Assembly: GCF_000729995.1 (NCBI RefSeq)
Contig: NZ_JNFG01000034.1
Span: forward strand, 1 to 64,000
From: Caballeronia sordidicola
GTDB taxonomy: Bacteria > Pseudomonadota > Gammaproteobacteria > Burkholderiales > Burkholderiaceae
Direction: 5' to 3'
Length of the DNA stretch: 64,000 nucleotides
Every line of letters begins with the position of its first letter. Positions within the stretch are counted from its first letter, which is position 1. This document shows, one piece after another, positions 25,630-34,080 of the stretch. The notes beneath the pieces are model-generated. The model was not told the origin of the DNA and did no database searches. It saw only the letters and a list, made by a program, of their open reading frames with translations. The translations under genes and the position numbers were made by a program.

Positions 25630-25730
25630 TCATTCGCGACCGACGGGTCGCGTGCCGCCGATCGCCGACAGGCAGTGGTCGGCCATCAAGCGACATTCGC
25701 CATTGCCCCTAGTTTGTTGACAATCAGCTC
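25630..25730 (+). repeat. Dispersed intergenic repeat, copy 5
   Basis: It contains GGGTCGCGTGCCGCCGATCG, CCGACAGGCA, CGGCCATCAAGCGACATTCG and ends TTTGTTGACAATC. The first 30 bases are nearly identical to those of the copies at 28911 and 33924. Confidence 0.75.
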
Positions 25731-25847
25731 GGCAATCGCGTACACGTCTTTAGTGCCTCACGCCAATGAGATAGGCAAAGAGCGCGCAGGGTGCAACAGC
25801 AGATTGACCAGCAGACGGAAAACCCGATTCGTACAGGAAGCGACAGA

Positions 25848-26189
25848 ATGAAAATGGATGCATTTGCGTTCGGCACAACCAACTGGGTGGAAGTCGACAG
25901 AACAGAGCACCAGGGAGAAACCGGCGTAGCTTATTGGCGCACGCGGTTTTTTGGGGAGAAGCCGAATCAAGTCCGTGTGCGGATGGTGGAATATACCCCG
26001 GGCTACCTCGCGGACCATTGGTGCCAAAAAGGTCATATTCTCTTTTGCATGGAAGGCGAACTGGAAACAACGCTTGAAGATGGACGGAAATTCGTTTTGA
26101 CAGCGGGCATGAGCTACCAAGTGGGCGACAACGCGGAGCCACATCAGTCCTATACCAAAACTGGCGCCAAGCTCTTCGTTGTTGACTAA
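25848..26189 (+). CDS. DHCW-motif cupin protein
   Basis: From the ATG at 25848, preceded by an AGGAAG ribosome-binding site, the protein has 113 residues. It is a single cupin barrel with the family motif YTPGYLADHWCQKGHILFCM (His and Cys as likely metal ligands), a Gly turn (EGELETTLEDGRKFVL) and the second cupin motif NAEPHQSYTKTGAKLFVVD. The role of DHCW cupins is not established. An open frame reaching back to 25791 lacks a ribosome-binding site. No functional neighbour is obvious. Confidence 0.88.
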   Translation: MKMDAFAFGTTNWVEVDRTEHQGETGVAYWRTRFFGEKPNQVRVRMVEYTPGYLADHWCQKGHILFCMEGELETTLEDGRKFVLTAGMSYQVGDNAEPHQSYTKTGAKLFVVD

Positions 26190-26310
26190 GCTGCGGCGTT
26201 CTGGCCCGAATGTGTACGTCCGCTTGCAGGCAGAGCAGCCGTTTCTAACGGGTCGGCAGAGTCCTTTTGGCGCAAGTCGGTCTTTCCGCAAAGTCGCTGT
26301 TGAGCGCGCT

Positions 26311-27195
26311 TCAGTGCAGCGCTGTTTCAGCGGGCCCGCAGCACTTCTTGTACTTCCTCCCGCTTCCGCAGCGGCACGGATCGTTTCTTCCAATCTTAGG
26401 GCCGGAAACGATGGGCCGAGATTTCTCCACGATTTTTGCAGGCTCGAATGGATGAGATGTCGACCATTGGCGGAGTTTGTGAAGTCTTTCCTCTGCCATC
26501 ATACCGGCGAATGTTCGGTCCTCGGGACGAGTCCTGAAATAGTATTCGGCGAGATCGACATCCCCCTGAATACGCAGTTCCACGCGATCCTTTTCGTATG
26601 CTGCGCGGACTACATCGAAAGATTCCATTGCGTTCAGATCAGATAGCGCCGAAATGAGAAAGGCGTTGATACTCAGATCGTTTATCTCGTAGGCTTGAAG
26701 TATATCGGTCAGGGTTTCGACGCATTTTGCCCTTTGTGCCGGATGATCGACCCCAATCTGAGAAATAGCCCGGAATGTGCAGATTCGAGCGAATTCCCTC
26801 TTTCGAGGATTGCGTGCATACGACTCGAGTGGTTCGAGCGAGACGGTGCCAATCTTGCTGAACACATTCGGAAACTCTTCTCCGATCCACCCGTCATCGT
26901 CGTCATCAATTCGATGCAGCATGGATATGAGCGTCGGAACTGCTTCGGTGGCTTTCAGCTCGGCGAGAATCCGCCATGCATGAATCGGAGCCATCGCAGT
27001 GTCGTTAAATTCCGATCCGTACACTGTCGGGTCGTTCAGGATCCGGATCAAATCTGGCACGTGAGATTGATCAAAGCCAGCTTGCAGATATTCGTGCCAT
27101 GTTTCTGGACCGCAGCGTGAACGGCACAGGGTTTCGCCAAAATTAGCGAGTCGATCAAGCAACTGAAAGTACGAAGTTTGCGTAGCGTTCGTCAT
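26311..27195 (-). CDS. DUF1186 protein with C-terminal SEC-C motif
   Basis: From the ATG at 27195 the protein (294 residues) starts TNATQTSYFQLLDRLANFGE. The body is made of helical HEAT-like repeats (AWRILAELKATEAVPTLISM, FRAISQIGVDHPAQRAKCVE) as in DUF1186 proteins. It ends with GRNDPCRCGSGRKYKKCCG, the zinc-binding SEC-C motif (C-x-C-x8-C-C) known from the end of SecA. SEC-C alone is common in proteins with nucleic-acid or chaperone links, so no specific role follows. The frame upstream of 27195 lacks homology. Confidence 0.85.
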   Translation of the reverse strand: MTNATQTSYFQLLDRLANFGETLCRSRCGPETWHEYLQAGFDQSHVPDLIRILNDPTVYGSEFNDTAMAPIHAWRILAELKATEAVPTLISMLHRIDDDDDGWIGEEFPNVFSKIGTVSLEPLESYARNPRKREFARICTFRAISQIGVDHPAQRAKCVETLTDILQAYEINDLSINAFLISALSDLNAMESFDVVRAAYEKDRVELRIQGDVDLAEYYFRTRPEDRTFAGMMAEERLHKLRQWSTSHPFEPAKIVEKSRPIVSGPKIGRNDPCRCGSGRKYKKCCGPAETALH

Positions 27196-27593
27196 GACGG
27201 ATAGAGGACGGTTCCTAGTGGGTGGAAAGCTGAGCGGCGGTGGCAGACCGTTGGCGCTATTAACAGCACGTCCGGGCGCGGCGTCATAGTGAGGCCGACG
27301 CAGGCACCTGAGAAGCGTCCGAGCGTAGTGAGGCTGAGGATGAAGTCCTCCTTTTGTTCGCAACACAAAAGGGATCCCAGTCTATGCCCGAATTATACGA
27401 GGTACACCAGTTTGACTGGCCGCTTTCGGTTACGCCGTCAGTCCGCTCCGGGTCGTTTCAGCCATTGCCGCGTGGGCGATTTGCGAGGCTGGGTCCACAC
27501 GGACCGGTGACTGCACCAGCGACGCCACTATTTTCTGAGGCGAGGCGCCAACCGCCAAAAGCCACCACGATAGATTGTATTTGTGGACCAGGT

Positions 27594-27617
27594 GGACTAA
27601 CATAACCAAGTTAGTCC
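27594..27617 (+). promoter_or_regulatory. Palindromic operator of the Phd/VapC pair
   Basis: An 8-bp perfect inverted repeat, GGACTAAC (27594-27601) and GTTAGTCC (27610-27617), lies 13 bases before the antitoxin ATG and next to its ribosome-binding site (TTAGGAGC). Phd/YefM-type antitoxins repress their own operon by binding such palindromes. Confidence 0.75.
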
Positions 27618-27630
27618 GTTAGGAGCAGTC

Positions 27631-27885
27631 ATGCAAACCGTCAATATCCACGACGCTAAGACGAATTTTTCTAAGCTGGTCGATCAGGCCGCCGCTGGCG
27701 AAGAGATCATCATCGCGAAGGCCGGCACGCCGATGGCGCGGCTCGTGCCCCTGCAAAAGCAAAAGCGCAAGATTCAGTTTGGTCTCATGAAAGACGAGAT
27801 CGAGATCAAGCCCGGCTTCTACGATCCGATGACTGACGAAGAAATCGCGCTATTTGAGGGGGCGGCTGGTGCGTCTGCTTCTTGA
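27631..27885 (+). CDS. Phd/YefM-family antitoxin
   Basis: The 84-residue protein has the Phd/YefM fold: QTVNIHDAKTNFSKLVDQAA, then GEEIIIAKAGTPMARLVPLQ (the strand-turn G-x-P-x-A-R-L-V-P signature), and a C-terminal tail (DPMTDEEIALFEG) that would wrap round the toxin. The first part binds DNA, and the palindrome just upstream is the expected site. The toxin gene starts inside its 3' end (overlap 17 bases). Confidence 0.93.
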   Translation: MQTVNIHDAKTNFSKLVDQAAAGEEIIIAKAGTPMARLVPLQKQKRKIQFGLMKDEIEIKPGFYDPMTDEEIALFEGAAGASAS

Positions 27886-28249
27886 TTCCCACATCTTCCT
27901 GTGGGCGGTGCAGGGCGACGGCAAGAAGCTCACGCGTCAGATGCGCAAGCACATCGTTGATGCGGATGAGGTGTTTGTGAGCGCGGCGAGTACGTGGGAA
28001 CTATCGGTGAAAGTTGTTGCTGGCAAGCTTGTTTTAGACGTTGCTCGCTTTGCTTCGATGATCGAGCGGACCGGGTTTCGTGAGCTGCCGGTGGTGTCGG
28101 CACACGCGGTTGCCTCGTGCTCGCTGCCCCCGCTGCACAAAGACCCGTTCGACCGCTTACTGATCGGTCAAGCGCTTTACGAGAATATGGAATTCCTGAC
28201 CGCAGATACCTTGCTGCGTGGTTATAGCCCGCTGGTCACGGTAGTTTAA
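27869..28249 (+). CDS. VapC-type PIN-domain toxin
   Basis: The likely start is the GTG at 27869, giving the standard opening VRLLLDSHIFLWAVQG with the first catalytic Asp. Other PIN residues are Glu in ASTWELSVKV, and the Asp residues in HKDPFDRLLIGQA and FLTADTLLRGY. The 126-residue protein is complete. PIN toxins cut RNA, often initiator tRNA or ribosomal RNA loops; the actual target is unknown here. It overlaps the antitoxin gene, as usual for this family. Confidence 0.93.
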   Translation: MRLLLDSHIFLWAVQGDGKKLTRQMRKHIVDADEVFVSAASTWELSVKVVAGKLVLDVARFASMIERTGFRELPVVSAHAVASCSLPPLHKDPFDRLLIGQALYENMEFLTADTLLRGYSPLVTVV

Positions 28250-28540
28250 CGCGTGCGTTACGCGGCAAGGGCCTCGCTCGTACCCGGTGTTGCGAGTCCC
28301 GCGCTCGGCACTTTCCGGGGCTCGCCTGACGCCTCGGAAAACGCCGAAATCCTGCGACCTTGAGACTGCGATCGGCCGCCATCTCCGGCGGTTGACCTGA
28401 GCTTTAATGCTGACATTCGAACGTCGGCTTCGCTTAGCTAACGAGCCTTTGAGCGTTACTACTTTGCCTGACTAACTTTTGTGGTCGGCGAACGGGAGTG
28501 TTCCCTCATCGCACAGCTGATCACCAGACAGGAGCAAGTC

Positions 28541-28724
28541 GTGGGACAAGTCGGTCATCTGCTCGTTGTCGCTTTGCTGCGCGCTCTCAATACTCCCTTA
28601 CCAATTGGTCGCGAGGCTTGGCAGTGCGCTGGGCGCGGCCGTGTATTCGCTTCCCAGCCGCCGCAGACATATCGTCCTTGTCAACTTCAAGCATCGTCCG
28701 CCCGGCATGCCTGCGGTATATTGA
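28541..28724 (+). pseudogene. Lipid A acyltransferase (LpxL/HtrB-like), N-terminal stump
   Basis: The reading GQVGHLLVVALLRALN passes through a one-base frame change into LPYQLVARLGSALGAAVYSL, PSRRRHIVLVNFKHRPPG, which matches the N-terminal membrane segment and S-R-R-R-x-I-x-x-x-N-L region of late lipid A acyltransferases. It stops after about 60 codons, before the catalytic H-x4-D. Frame change and truncation show it is dead. The assignment rests on the second stretch. Confidence 0.6.
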
Positions 28725-28910
28725 TGTTGATGCGCCCAGTTCGTTCTTACTTCGCTGGCAAGCTATCGGAACCGGCAGGCGGGATCCACAGCGAGCGGTC
28801 AGGTCGGGGACTTCGGGCATTGACTACACGTGGAGGCGGCCATTCGTCGAGCGTAGAAGGCAATCCGGCGCGCATGTCCGCAACAATCTTGACGGTGGAC
28901 TCGAAGAGTT

Positions 28911-29054
28911 GAATGACCGCTGCCCCCTTGGGAACTGCCGTTGTGACGGCGCCGGGTCGAATGCCGGGAGTGGGTCGCGTGCCGCCGATCGCGGACAGGC
29001 AAGGGTCCGGCCATTTTGAGATGTTCGACACAGCTGCCGAGATCGCTAACAATC
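28911..29054 (+). repeat. Dispersed intergenic repeat, copy 6
   Basis: This is the most complete copy. It begins GAATGACCGCTGCCCCCTTG, continues GTGGGTCGCGTGCCGCCGAT, CGGACAGGCA, CGGCCATTTTGAGATGTTCG, ACACAGCTGCCGAGATCGCT and ends AACAATC. Confidence 0.75.
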
Positions 29055-29207
29055 GGCGGATCAATGCCCCTTGAGATCGTTCTACATCGACTTTCGACGA
29101 TCACTCAGTCGAAGCTTGTTACGTTGAGTCGGCGCTGTTCCGAAATCCAGTGGTTGCGCCACGTGTCTATTTTTGATTGATCTGCCATCGAGCATCAACA
29201 AAGCCGT

Positions 29208-29334
29208 GCTAAACGGGGATCTAAAAATGCGGGAAATGCCGGAACCACTGCAATACTCTGCACAGCGGAAACGTGACGATCGCTGCCAACGTGTTGCCTA
29301 GCGCTGCCTCCGGTTTTAACTGCACTCTTTGACA
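29208..29334 (+). mobile_element. ISKra4 element, right-end remnant
   Basis: These 127 bases match 13546-13672, the right end of the complete ISKra4 element, with about eight differences. They include the last codons of the transposase and the intact 31-bp right inverted repeat (29304-29334). The rest of the element is absent. A truncated gene follows at once. Confidence 0.9.
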
Positions 29335-29336
29335 AG

Positions 29337-29621
29337 TGTGCTCCGCGCCTTGCAGCAGGAGCCTGGAAGCCAGCCTTTGTCGCCGCCCTGAATGCCGGCA
29401 AAATCCGCGTGGCCACCGCTTACGACCAGGAGGCATTCGCTGCGCCTCGACGCGAACGTCTTGCCCCAAGCGCGGGCTCCGGACGTTCTGCACTGAAGCC
29501 TGTTCCTTCCCGCGTCCTGACTCCCGAAATCCAAAATCGCCTGGCGCAGATGAAACAGTTGCTGCGCGACGCAGAGGGAAGGGCGAACGCTATTGCTGAT
29601 CCGATTGAAACAACCTACTGA
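29337..29621 (+). pseudogene. Unidentified gene, C-terminal fragment
   Basis: The frame begins at the IS end and reads APRLAAGAWKPAFVAALNAG, KIRVATAYDQEAFAAPRRER, then a basic Pro/Ser linker and a helix LTPEIQNRLAQMKQLLRDAE before the stop. Codon use looks coding, and the N-terminus has been removed with the IS junction. I do not recognise the family; the basic C-terminal helix would fit a DNA-binding or mobilisation protein, but that is a guess. Confidence 0.45.
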
Positions 29622-29687
29622 GCGCGGCGGTGAACCCGGCTAGCGGAGATATTCGTTGTTCAGGTGTGGCAGGCCAATCCACGAGCT

Positions 29688-29715
29688 GCTATACATTGCT
29701 CATACATTGTATAGC
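29688..29715 (+). promoter_or_regulatory. Operator-like palindrome before the Fic antitoxin gene
   Basis: GCTATACA (29688-29695) and TGTATAGC (29708-29715) form an 8-bp perfect inverted repeat. The same stretch also holds a direct repeat, ATACATTG, twice. It lies 55 bases before the antitoxin ATG, in an AT-rich, promoter-like setting. A ribbon-helix-helix antitoxin, which is what the gene encodes, typically binds repeats like these. Confidence 0.65.
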
Positions 29716-29770
29716 GCGTAAAATGAAGGCTTGTCGTACGGCAACTTGAGTTATTCGAAAGGGGGTCAGA

Positions 29771-30130
29771 ATGCCCAAAGAAGTGACGATGGCCTTTCGC
29801 GTCGAAGAAAACTTGCGCGAGAGCTTTCATGAAAGCGTATTGCTCGATCATCGCCCTGCTTCGCAAGTATTGCGCGATTTTATGCGTGCCTACGTCGAGC
29901 AGAGTAACAGCAAACAGCGGGGCGAACCGGAGTCGCCCGCGAAGGTTGCGATCAGTCCCACAGAGCGGCGACGTCGCGAGCAAGCGGTAAGCTTTGCGCG
30001 CGCCTCCATCGGCCTCGAAGGATTGCAGGCGAGCGATGCGCTCGAAGCGTCCGCGGCTCAATTTATAAATGGTGATAGCGACTTGGCGGCGTTCGTCAAA
30101 GGCCCCCGTGAGCATGCACGGGACAAGTAA
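29771..30130 (+). CDS. RHH antitoxin with VbhA-like Fic-inhibitor helix
   Basis: The 119-residue protein joins two parts. Residues 1-45 (VTMAFRVEENLRESFHESVL, then HRPASQVLRDFMRAYVEQ) form a ribbon-helix-helix DNA-binding domain. Residues 72-112 (VSFARASIGLEGLQASDALE, AAQFINGDSDLAAFVK) match VbhA, with the inhibitory motif S79-x3-E83-G84. In class I Fic systems the Glu of this motif contacts the toxin's ATP-binding Arg and blocks AMP transfer. The DNA-binding half would make it a repressor too, which fits the palindrome upstream. The toxin gene overlaps its 3' end by 17 bases. Confidence 0.88.
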   Translation: MPKEVTMAFRVEENLRESFHESVLLDHRPASQVLRDFMRAYVEQSNSKQRGEPESPAKVAISPTERRRREQAVSFARASIGLEGLQASDALEASAAQFINGDSDLAAFVKGPREHARDK

Positions 30131-31010
30131 GACCCTAACCAAAGAGCAACGAGATCAACTCGAAGCGGACCTGACCTTTCCGCGCATCGTTGAGCTGGAG
30201 CTGAACCCGGTTCAAGGTCAGTTTGACGCTGCGCATCTGAAGGAAATCAATCGCCGCATCTTTCAGGATCTGCCCGGCGCCGGCCTCACGGACATAACGC
30301 CCGGGCAGTATCGACCCGCCTCACCGGCAGGCAAGGACTGGTACAAGAATCGCGGCTTGTCGGTGGCGAAAAAGCAGACGTTTTTCGTCGCGTATTCGAG
30401 CATGGACGCCTCCGCACAAACTCGTCTCGATACCGCGCTGCAAAGCGCAGATCCTGCCAAGCTCGGCAAGCTGAAAACTAAAGGCTTTACAGACGCAATC
30501 GCGAAGCTCTATGTCGAGCTCGACTATCTTCACCCATTCAGCGATGGCAACAGCCGAACGTTACGTACGTTCACCAGGCAACTCGCGCGCGAGGCCGGAT
30601 ACAACATTGATTGGGAGCGATTCAACAAAGGCGAGGGCGGCCGCGATGTCCTGTACATCGCGCGGGACCTGAGCGTAAATGCACTTGCGGAGCCACACCT
30701 GCAGGATGACAACACGCGCATTGCGATCAAAACAGGCATGTTGATGCTCGATGGAAATCGGACACTACCTCAGCTTCTCACCGATGCCGTGAGGCCGTTA
30801 CGGGCCATTGCCTTCGAACAATTGCGGGAACATGACGCGCTGCAGGATCACCCGGAACTGGTCGACGCCTACCAGATGTTGCACGCTGTAGCGACCCATT
30901 TCAAACAAGCTCTGGCGACGGACACGAACGCACAAGAACAGGCCATGCGAAGCGCGAAGAAAAAAATAACGGATCGGTTAGACGAAGGTGAGACACGCAA
31001 CTTTGCGTAG
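30114..31010 (+). CDS. Fic-domain AMP-transferase toxin (class I)
   Basis: The protein has 298 residues from the ATG at 30114; a GTG at 30108 is an alternative. The Fic motif HPFSDGNSRTLR (140-151) is complete: catalytic His, the Asp for Mg and the last Arg for ATP. The flap (GLSVAKKQTFFVAYSS) and the N-terminal region match VbhT-type Fic domains, which transfer AMP to targets such as gyrase and topoisomerase IV. The protein has no own S-x3-E-G motif; this sits in the antitoxin, defining class I. The C-terminal 120 residues are helical. It has no conjugation-secretion signal (BID) as VbhT does. Confidence 0.92.
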   Translation: MHGTSKTLTKEQRDQLEADLTFPRIVELELNPVQGQFDAAHLKEINRRIFQDLPGAGLTDITPGQYRPASPAGKDWYKNRGLSVAKKQTFFVAYSSMDASAQTRLDTALQSADPAKLGKLKTKGFTDAIAKLYVELDYLHPFSDGNSRTLRTFTRQLAREAGYNIDWERFNKGEGGRDVLYIARDLSVNALAEPHLQDDNTRIAIKTGMLMLDGNRTLPQLLTDAVRPLRAIAFEQLREHDALQDHPELVDAYQMLHAVATHFKQALATDTNAQEQAMRSAKKKITDRLDEGETRNFA

Positions 31011-31533
31011 CGATACGATCGCGGTGAAACTAGGGGTTGAGATGCAGTGGAAGGGATAACCGGGTTAAGCACTTGTCATGAATCCCTGCATGCTGGATCA
31101 CATAGCAAAGATGAGTACACGTCAATTGGCTATCTTGACACTGCATAGCCAACAACGGCGAAACCCAATGTAAATTGGCCTCCGCCTATTTGGCTAGGTA
31201 TCTTGGCTACCAGAATCAGCAGGAAAGCATCGTCGCAAACCGGCCACGACCCGCCATTCACATGCATTGTTGGCCAGACGTTCAGGTGTCAGGTTTGCTC
31301 TGTAACCGGCCTTCACCTCGTCAAAATCGGATACCACTTCATCGGTCATTGCCGAGTTTCAGGTGACACTGTGAGTTACATGCAACAATAAATCTCTCGC
31401 ATATTAGGCCGGGCGATCGCAGCACCGGAAAATGAGTTCCGGACTGCCGCGATCTGCAAAGTTGACTTATCTTCTGATAACGAGTCCGCCCCAATCGCAC
31501 GGAATTTCAGCTTGTGCCGAATGACATTTGCGT
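31011..31533. other. Gap between Fic and NmrA genes
   Basis: No gene can be supported in this 520-base gap. GC is lower than in the flanking genes. Two phrases, TTGGCTATCTTGACACTGCA and TTGGCTAGGTATCTTGGCTA, are loosely repetitive. Both flanking genes end here, so a two-way terminator would be expected, but I see no clear hairpin with a T-run. Confidence 0.4.
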
Positions 31534-32400
31534 CTAACGGACGAAGCGCGCCCGATTTGCGTTGACGAAAGCCTCTACGGTCATAAGCGGGCCGCCAATA
31601 ATCTTTGTTCCGATATCATCGAGACCTGCGATCAAACCCTCTTGCTGGTCGATCTCCGCAGCCTCGAAGTGCCGCCGCAAAACCGTGTGATCCCCGAGCC
31701 CCGCGAGGTCCAGAAAGGCCGATACGGTAAGCTGCTCGAAGGGCAGTTCGATCCCGAGCACCCGCCCCACCTCTGCTGCCAACTCCTCGTGACTATATTC
31801 CTTCGGCCCGTGGAGCTGGTAGGCGTGCCCGGCATGGCCTTCCGGCTTCACCAGGATGTTGGCGATGATCTTCGCGGTGTCGGCCGCAGCCAGCGGAGCG
31901 AAGCGGCCATTCTTGTTGAAGGGCACGATGTAGCGGCCGCGTTGGATGAACGCCGAGATGTAGAGCAGCCATTCGGCGAAGAAGGTGACGCGCAGGTTCG
32001 TCGTCGGGATGCCTGACCATTCAAACACCTGTTCCGAAAGCCAATGGTTCTGGGTCACCTTGCTGCGCGCTGCGGGCCTGGATTGCTTGTGCGACAGGTT
32101 GACGATGTGTTCGACCGCCTGCTCCTTCGCTACTTGCGCGAAGATGACGGCCGCTTCCACAAGACCTTCGGCAATGGGAAAGCAGAAATAAGCGCGATCG
32201 ACGCCGTCCATAGCCCGCCGCATATCGCGCAGGCTCGTGATATCCCCAAAGACGATTTCGGCGCCCAGACTGGCCAGTTCCTGCGAGCGAGCGTCCTCCC
32301 GACGAGCGAGGGCGCGAACCTTAGCGCCCTTCTTAAGTAGTTCCCTCACGGTCGGACGCCCCGTGTCCCCGGTTGCGCCGGTCACCAGAATTGTTGTCAT
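31534..32400 (-). CDS. NmrA-family NAD(P)-binding protein
   Basis: From the ATG at 32400 the 288-residue protein has a Rossmann opening, TTILVTGATGDTGRPTVREL, with G-x-x-G-x-x-G, followed by RALARRED and the GDITSLRDMRRAMDGVDRAY stretch usual in NmrA/QOR2-like proteins. The short-chain-dehydrogenase Tyr-x3-Lys is missing, as in other NmrA members. It may act as a redox sensor or quinone reductase. It is the last gene of a minus-strand group that includes a TetR regulator and a broken dehydrogenase. Confidence 0.9.
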   Translation of the reverse strand: MTTILVTGATGDTGRPTVRELLKKGAKVRALARREDARSQELASLGAEIVFGDITSLRDMRRAMDGVDRAYFCFPIAEGLVEAAVIFAQVAKEQAVEHIVNLSHKQSRPAARSKVTQNHWLSEQVFEWSGIPTTNLRVTFFAEWLLYISAFIQRGRYIVPFNKNGRFAPLAAADTAKIIANILVKPEGHAGHAYQLHGPKEYSHEELAAEVGRVLGIELPFEQLTVSAFLDLAGLGDHTVLRRHFEAAEIDQQEGLIAGLDDIGTKIIGGPLMTVEAFVNANRARFVR

Positions 32401-32494
32401 CGCATTTCTCCTTTCGACATTGGCATCAGGCGCCCGGTGGGGCAACCAACGATGCATATAAAAAATTTGGCGCGTGCATATGCAACGCGCTAAT

Positions 32495-32578
32495 TCACGT
32501 TAAAAAGCAGGCGGCTTTCTCTGCACTTATGCCGCGATTGGCGCCAGTCACGAGTACGGTTTTGCCTTGAATACCCAT
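32495..32578 (-). pseudogene. Short-chain dehydrogenase, N-terminal stump
   Basis: The ATG at 32578 opens GIQGKTVLVTGANRGISAEK, the nucleotide-binding start (T-G-x-x-x-G-I) of short-chain dehydrogenases, and stops after 27 codons. The remaining 220 or so residues are lost. It lies between the TetR and NmrA genes in the same direction, so it was probably part of their operon. Confidence 0.85.
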
Positions 32579-32627
32579 GTCGATCACTCTTGAGGTTGAT
32601 GGTTGCCGGGCTTGCGCGTTTCGGCAA

Positions 32628-33230
32628 TTACGTTGCATTCGGTTTTTCAATCTCAGCGGCGAGTTTTAGCGCGTTTGCAACGCCATCTTTCAGAAACTGT
32701 GTGGACAATTCGTTATCTGGAACGATGCGGGAAAGTTGCAAGGTCCCGACCATCACGGCCCAGATGGAACCCGCGACCCTCAGGCGTGTCTTGGCCCCGG
32801 CCTTTGCAGAAAGACTATTCGCGACACACTGGATAGCCTCAGCGGTCTTTCTGGTAACCGTCAGACGGGTATTTTCCGGGCGATTCTTCAGTTCCGATGC
32901 GAGCGCTGCCACAACACAACCCGTACCTGGATTGTCTCGATGTTCAACGCTCAAATAGCGCTCGACGATCGAATTCAGGCTGGGATTACTGCAGCCGTTC
33001 GAATTGCCGAAGATGCGGTGCAGGGTTTCGTCAGCAGCGCTTCCAATAGCTTCTCCGACTAACTCTTCCTTCGACGTGAAGTGGCTGTAGAACCCACCCA
33101 CGGTCAGACCAGCCCGCTGCATCACGGCGGCGACGCCTACTTTCTCAATTCCTTCTTCACGGAAGAGGCGTGAAGCGACGTTGACGATATGACTATGTGT
33201 ATCGTCTTTATGCCCTTTTGCGTAGCGCAT
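32628..33230 (-). CDS. TetR-family regulator
   Basis: The 200 residues begin with a TetR/AcrR DNA-binding domain: HSHIVNVASRLFREEGIEKV, then GVAAVMQRAGLTVGGFYSHF and SKEELVGEAI. The ligand-binding part ends LKDGVANALKLAAEIEKPNA. The domain is complete, so the protein should be functional. It stands 50 bases upstream of the dehydrogenase stump and 228 before the NmrA gene on the same strand, and probably controls them and itself. Confidence 0.93.
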   Translation of the reverse strand: MRYAKGHKDDTHSHIVNVASRLFREEGIEKVGVAAVMQRAGLTVGGFYSHFTSKEELVGEAIGSAADETLHRIFGNSNGCSNPSLNSIVERYLSVEHRDNPGTGCVVAALASELKNRPENTRLTVTRKTAEAIQCVANSLSAKAGAKTRLRVAGSIWAVMVGTLQLSRIVPDNELSTQFLKDGVANALKLAAEIEKPNAT

Positions 33231-33245
33231 GAACTTCCTTGATCC

Positions 33246-33485
33246 CTATTTGGCGAAGTTGCCGTCAATAGTCAAACGACCCCCCTCTCTACTGTTGCGA
33301 ATCCGACCAGCGTGCGGCGCACCGAATTGCGCTGTAAGCATCAGAGAGTCTTGCTTTGCGGAATGGTCGACGACACGCAAGCGCAACATCATGGCCGCTT
33401 CGAGGCCGATGCAAATCCGGCTGTTTCCGGCCGGTTGATAGATTTTCATCGGATGGTGCGACACGTCGCCGACGAAGACTACCGT
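33246..33485 (-). pseudogene. MBL-fold hydrolase, C-terminal stump
   Basis: The reading TVVFVGDVSHHPMKIYQPAG, then DSLMLTAQFGAPHAGRI, is the rear half of a metallo-beta-lactamase-fold hydrolase: the Asp in GDVSHHP and the His in FGAPHAGRI are late metal ligands. The first half, with H-x-H-x-D-H, is absent. The stop lies 16 bases before the TetR start, so it once preceded that gene in an operon. Confidence 0.75.
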
Positions 33486-33923
33486 GCAGCATCGCTCACG
33501 CGTTCTGAGCTTTCGCGGCTTCGTGTTCACTCTGCGTCGTCAGTGCTGGATCTCCAGCATTACGGCCGTAGTTGGCTCGATGTCGCACGGTCAGTCATGT
33601 TGCTGCCATCATTAAATTACGATCATAATACTATGGAAAATGCGAGGATGCAACGACGTTGATCTCGCACAAAGCCGGAGCGTTCAATAGGGGAAGTTGG
33701 GGTTTCAAGGGCAGAGCAGGTGGGATCACTACCAACCCTCTGTTCCTTGCTGCTATGACGAAAGGTTTGTTCGACGTATTTCTGTCCCTTTGAATCAGGC
33801 CGACAGTTTTTCTTTCGGCGATGGCCTACTGGCATGAAGGCAGACGTCTGCAACCACTCCAAACCAACGTCGTAAAGCGAGATGTCTCCGTGGCGGAGCG
33901 TCGAACGGGTAGCACGAAACGTT
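33486..33923. other. Gap without a recognisable gene
   Basis: Several short open frames exist, but none has a plausible start site, codon bias or homology that I recognise. A weak 240-base minus-strand frame (33623-33862) is Ser/Lys-rich and unconvincing. Confidence 0.35.
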
Positions 33924-34040
33924 GAATGACTGCTCCCCTTTGGTTAGAGACCTTAACGCGGCCAGCGAGGACCGGCGGATGTGGGTCGCGTGCCGCCGAT
34001 TGCCGACAGGCATGGGGCGGCTCGTCGCGGACGGATGCAA
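33924..34040 (+). repeat. Dispersed intergenic repeat, copy 7 (5' half)
   Basis: It starts GAATGACTGCTCCCCTTTGG and continues GTGGGTCGCGTGCCGCCGAT, TGCCGACAGGCATGGGGCGG, closely matching the 5' half of the copy at 28911. The usual end AGATCGTTGACAATC is absent. Confidence 0.65.
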
Positions 34041-34080
34041 TGCAGGGCGCGCTGACGACACAATCCCCATTGGGGGGGAG

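Noticed and set aside
30069..30107. Upstream start of the class I Fic gene at 30069
   Set aside because: It lies deep inside the antitoxin gene and lacks a ribosome-binding site; the GTG at 30108 or ATG at 30114 fits the usual short overlap.
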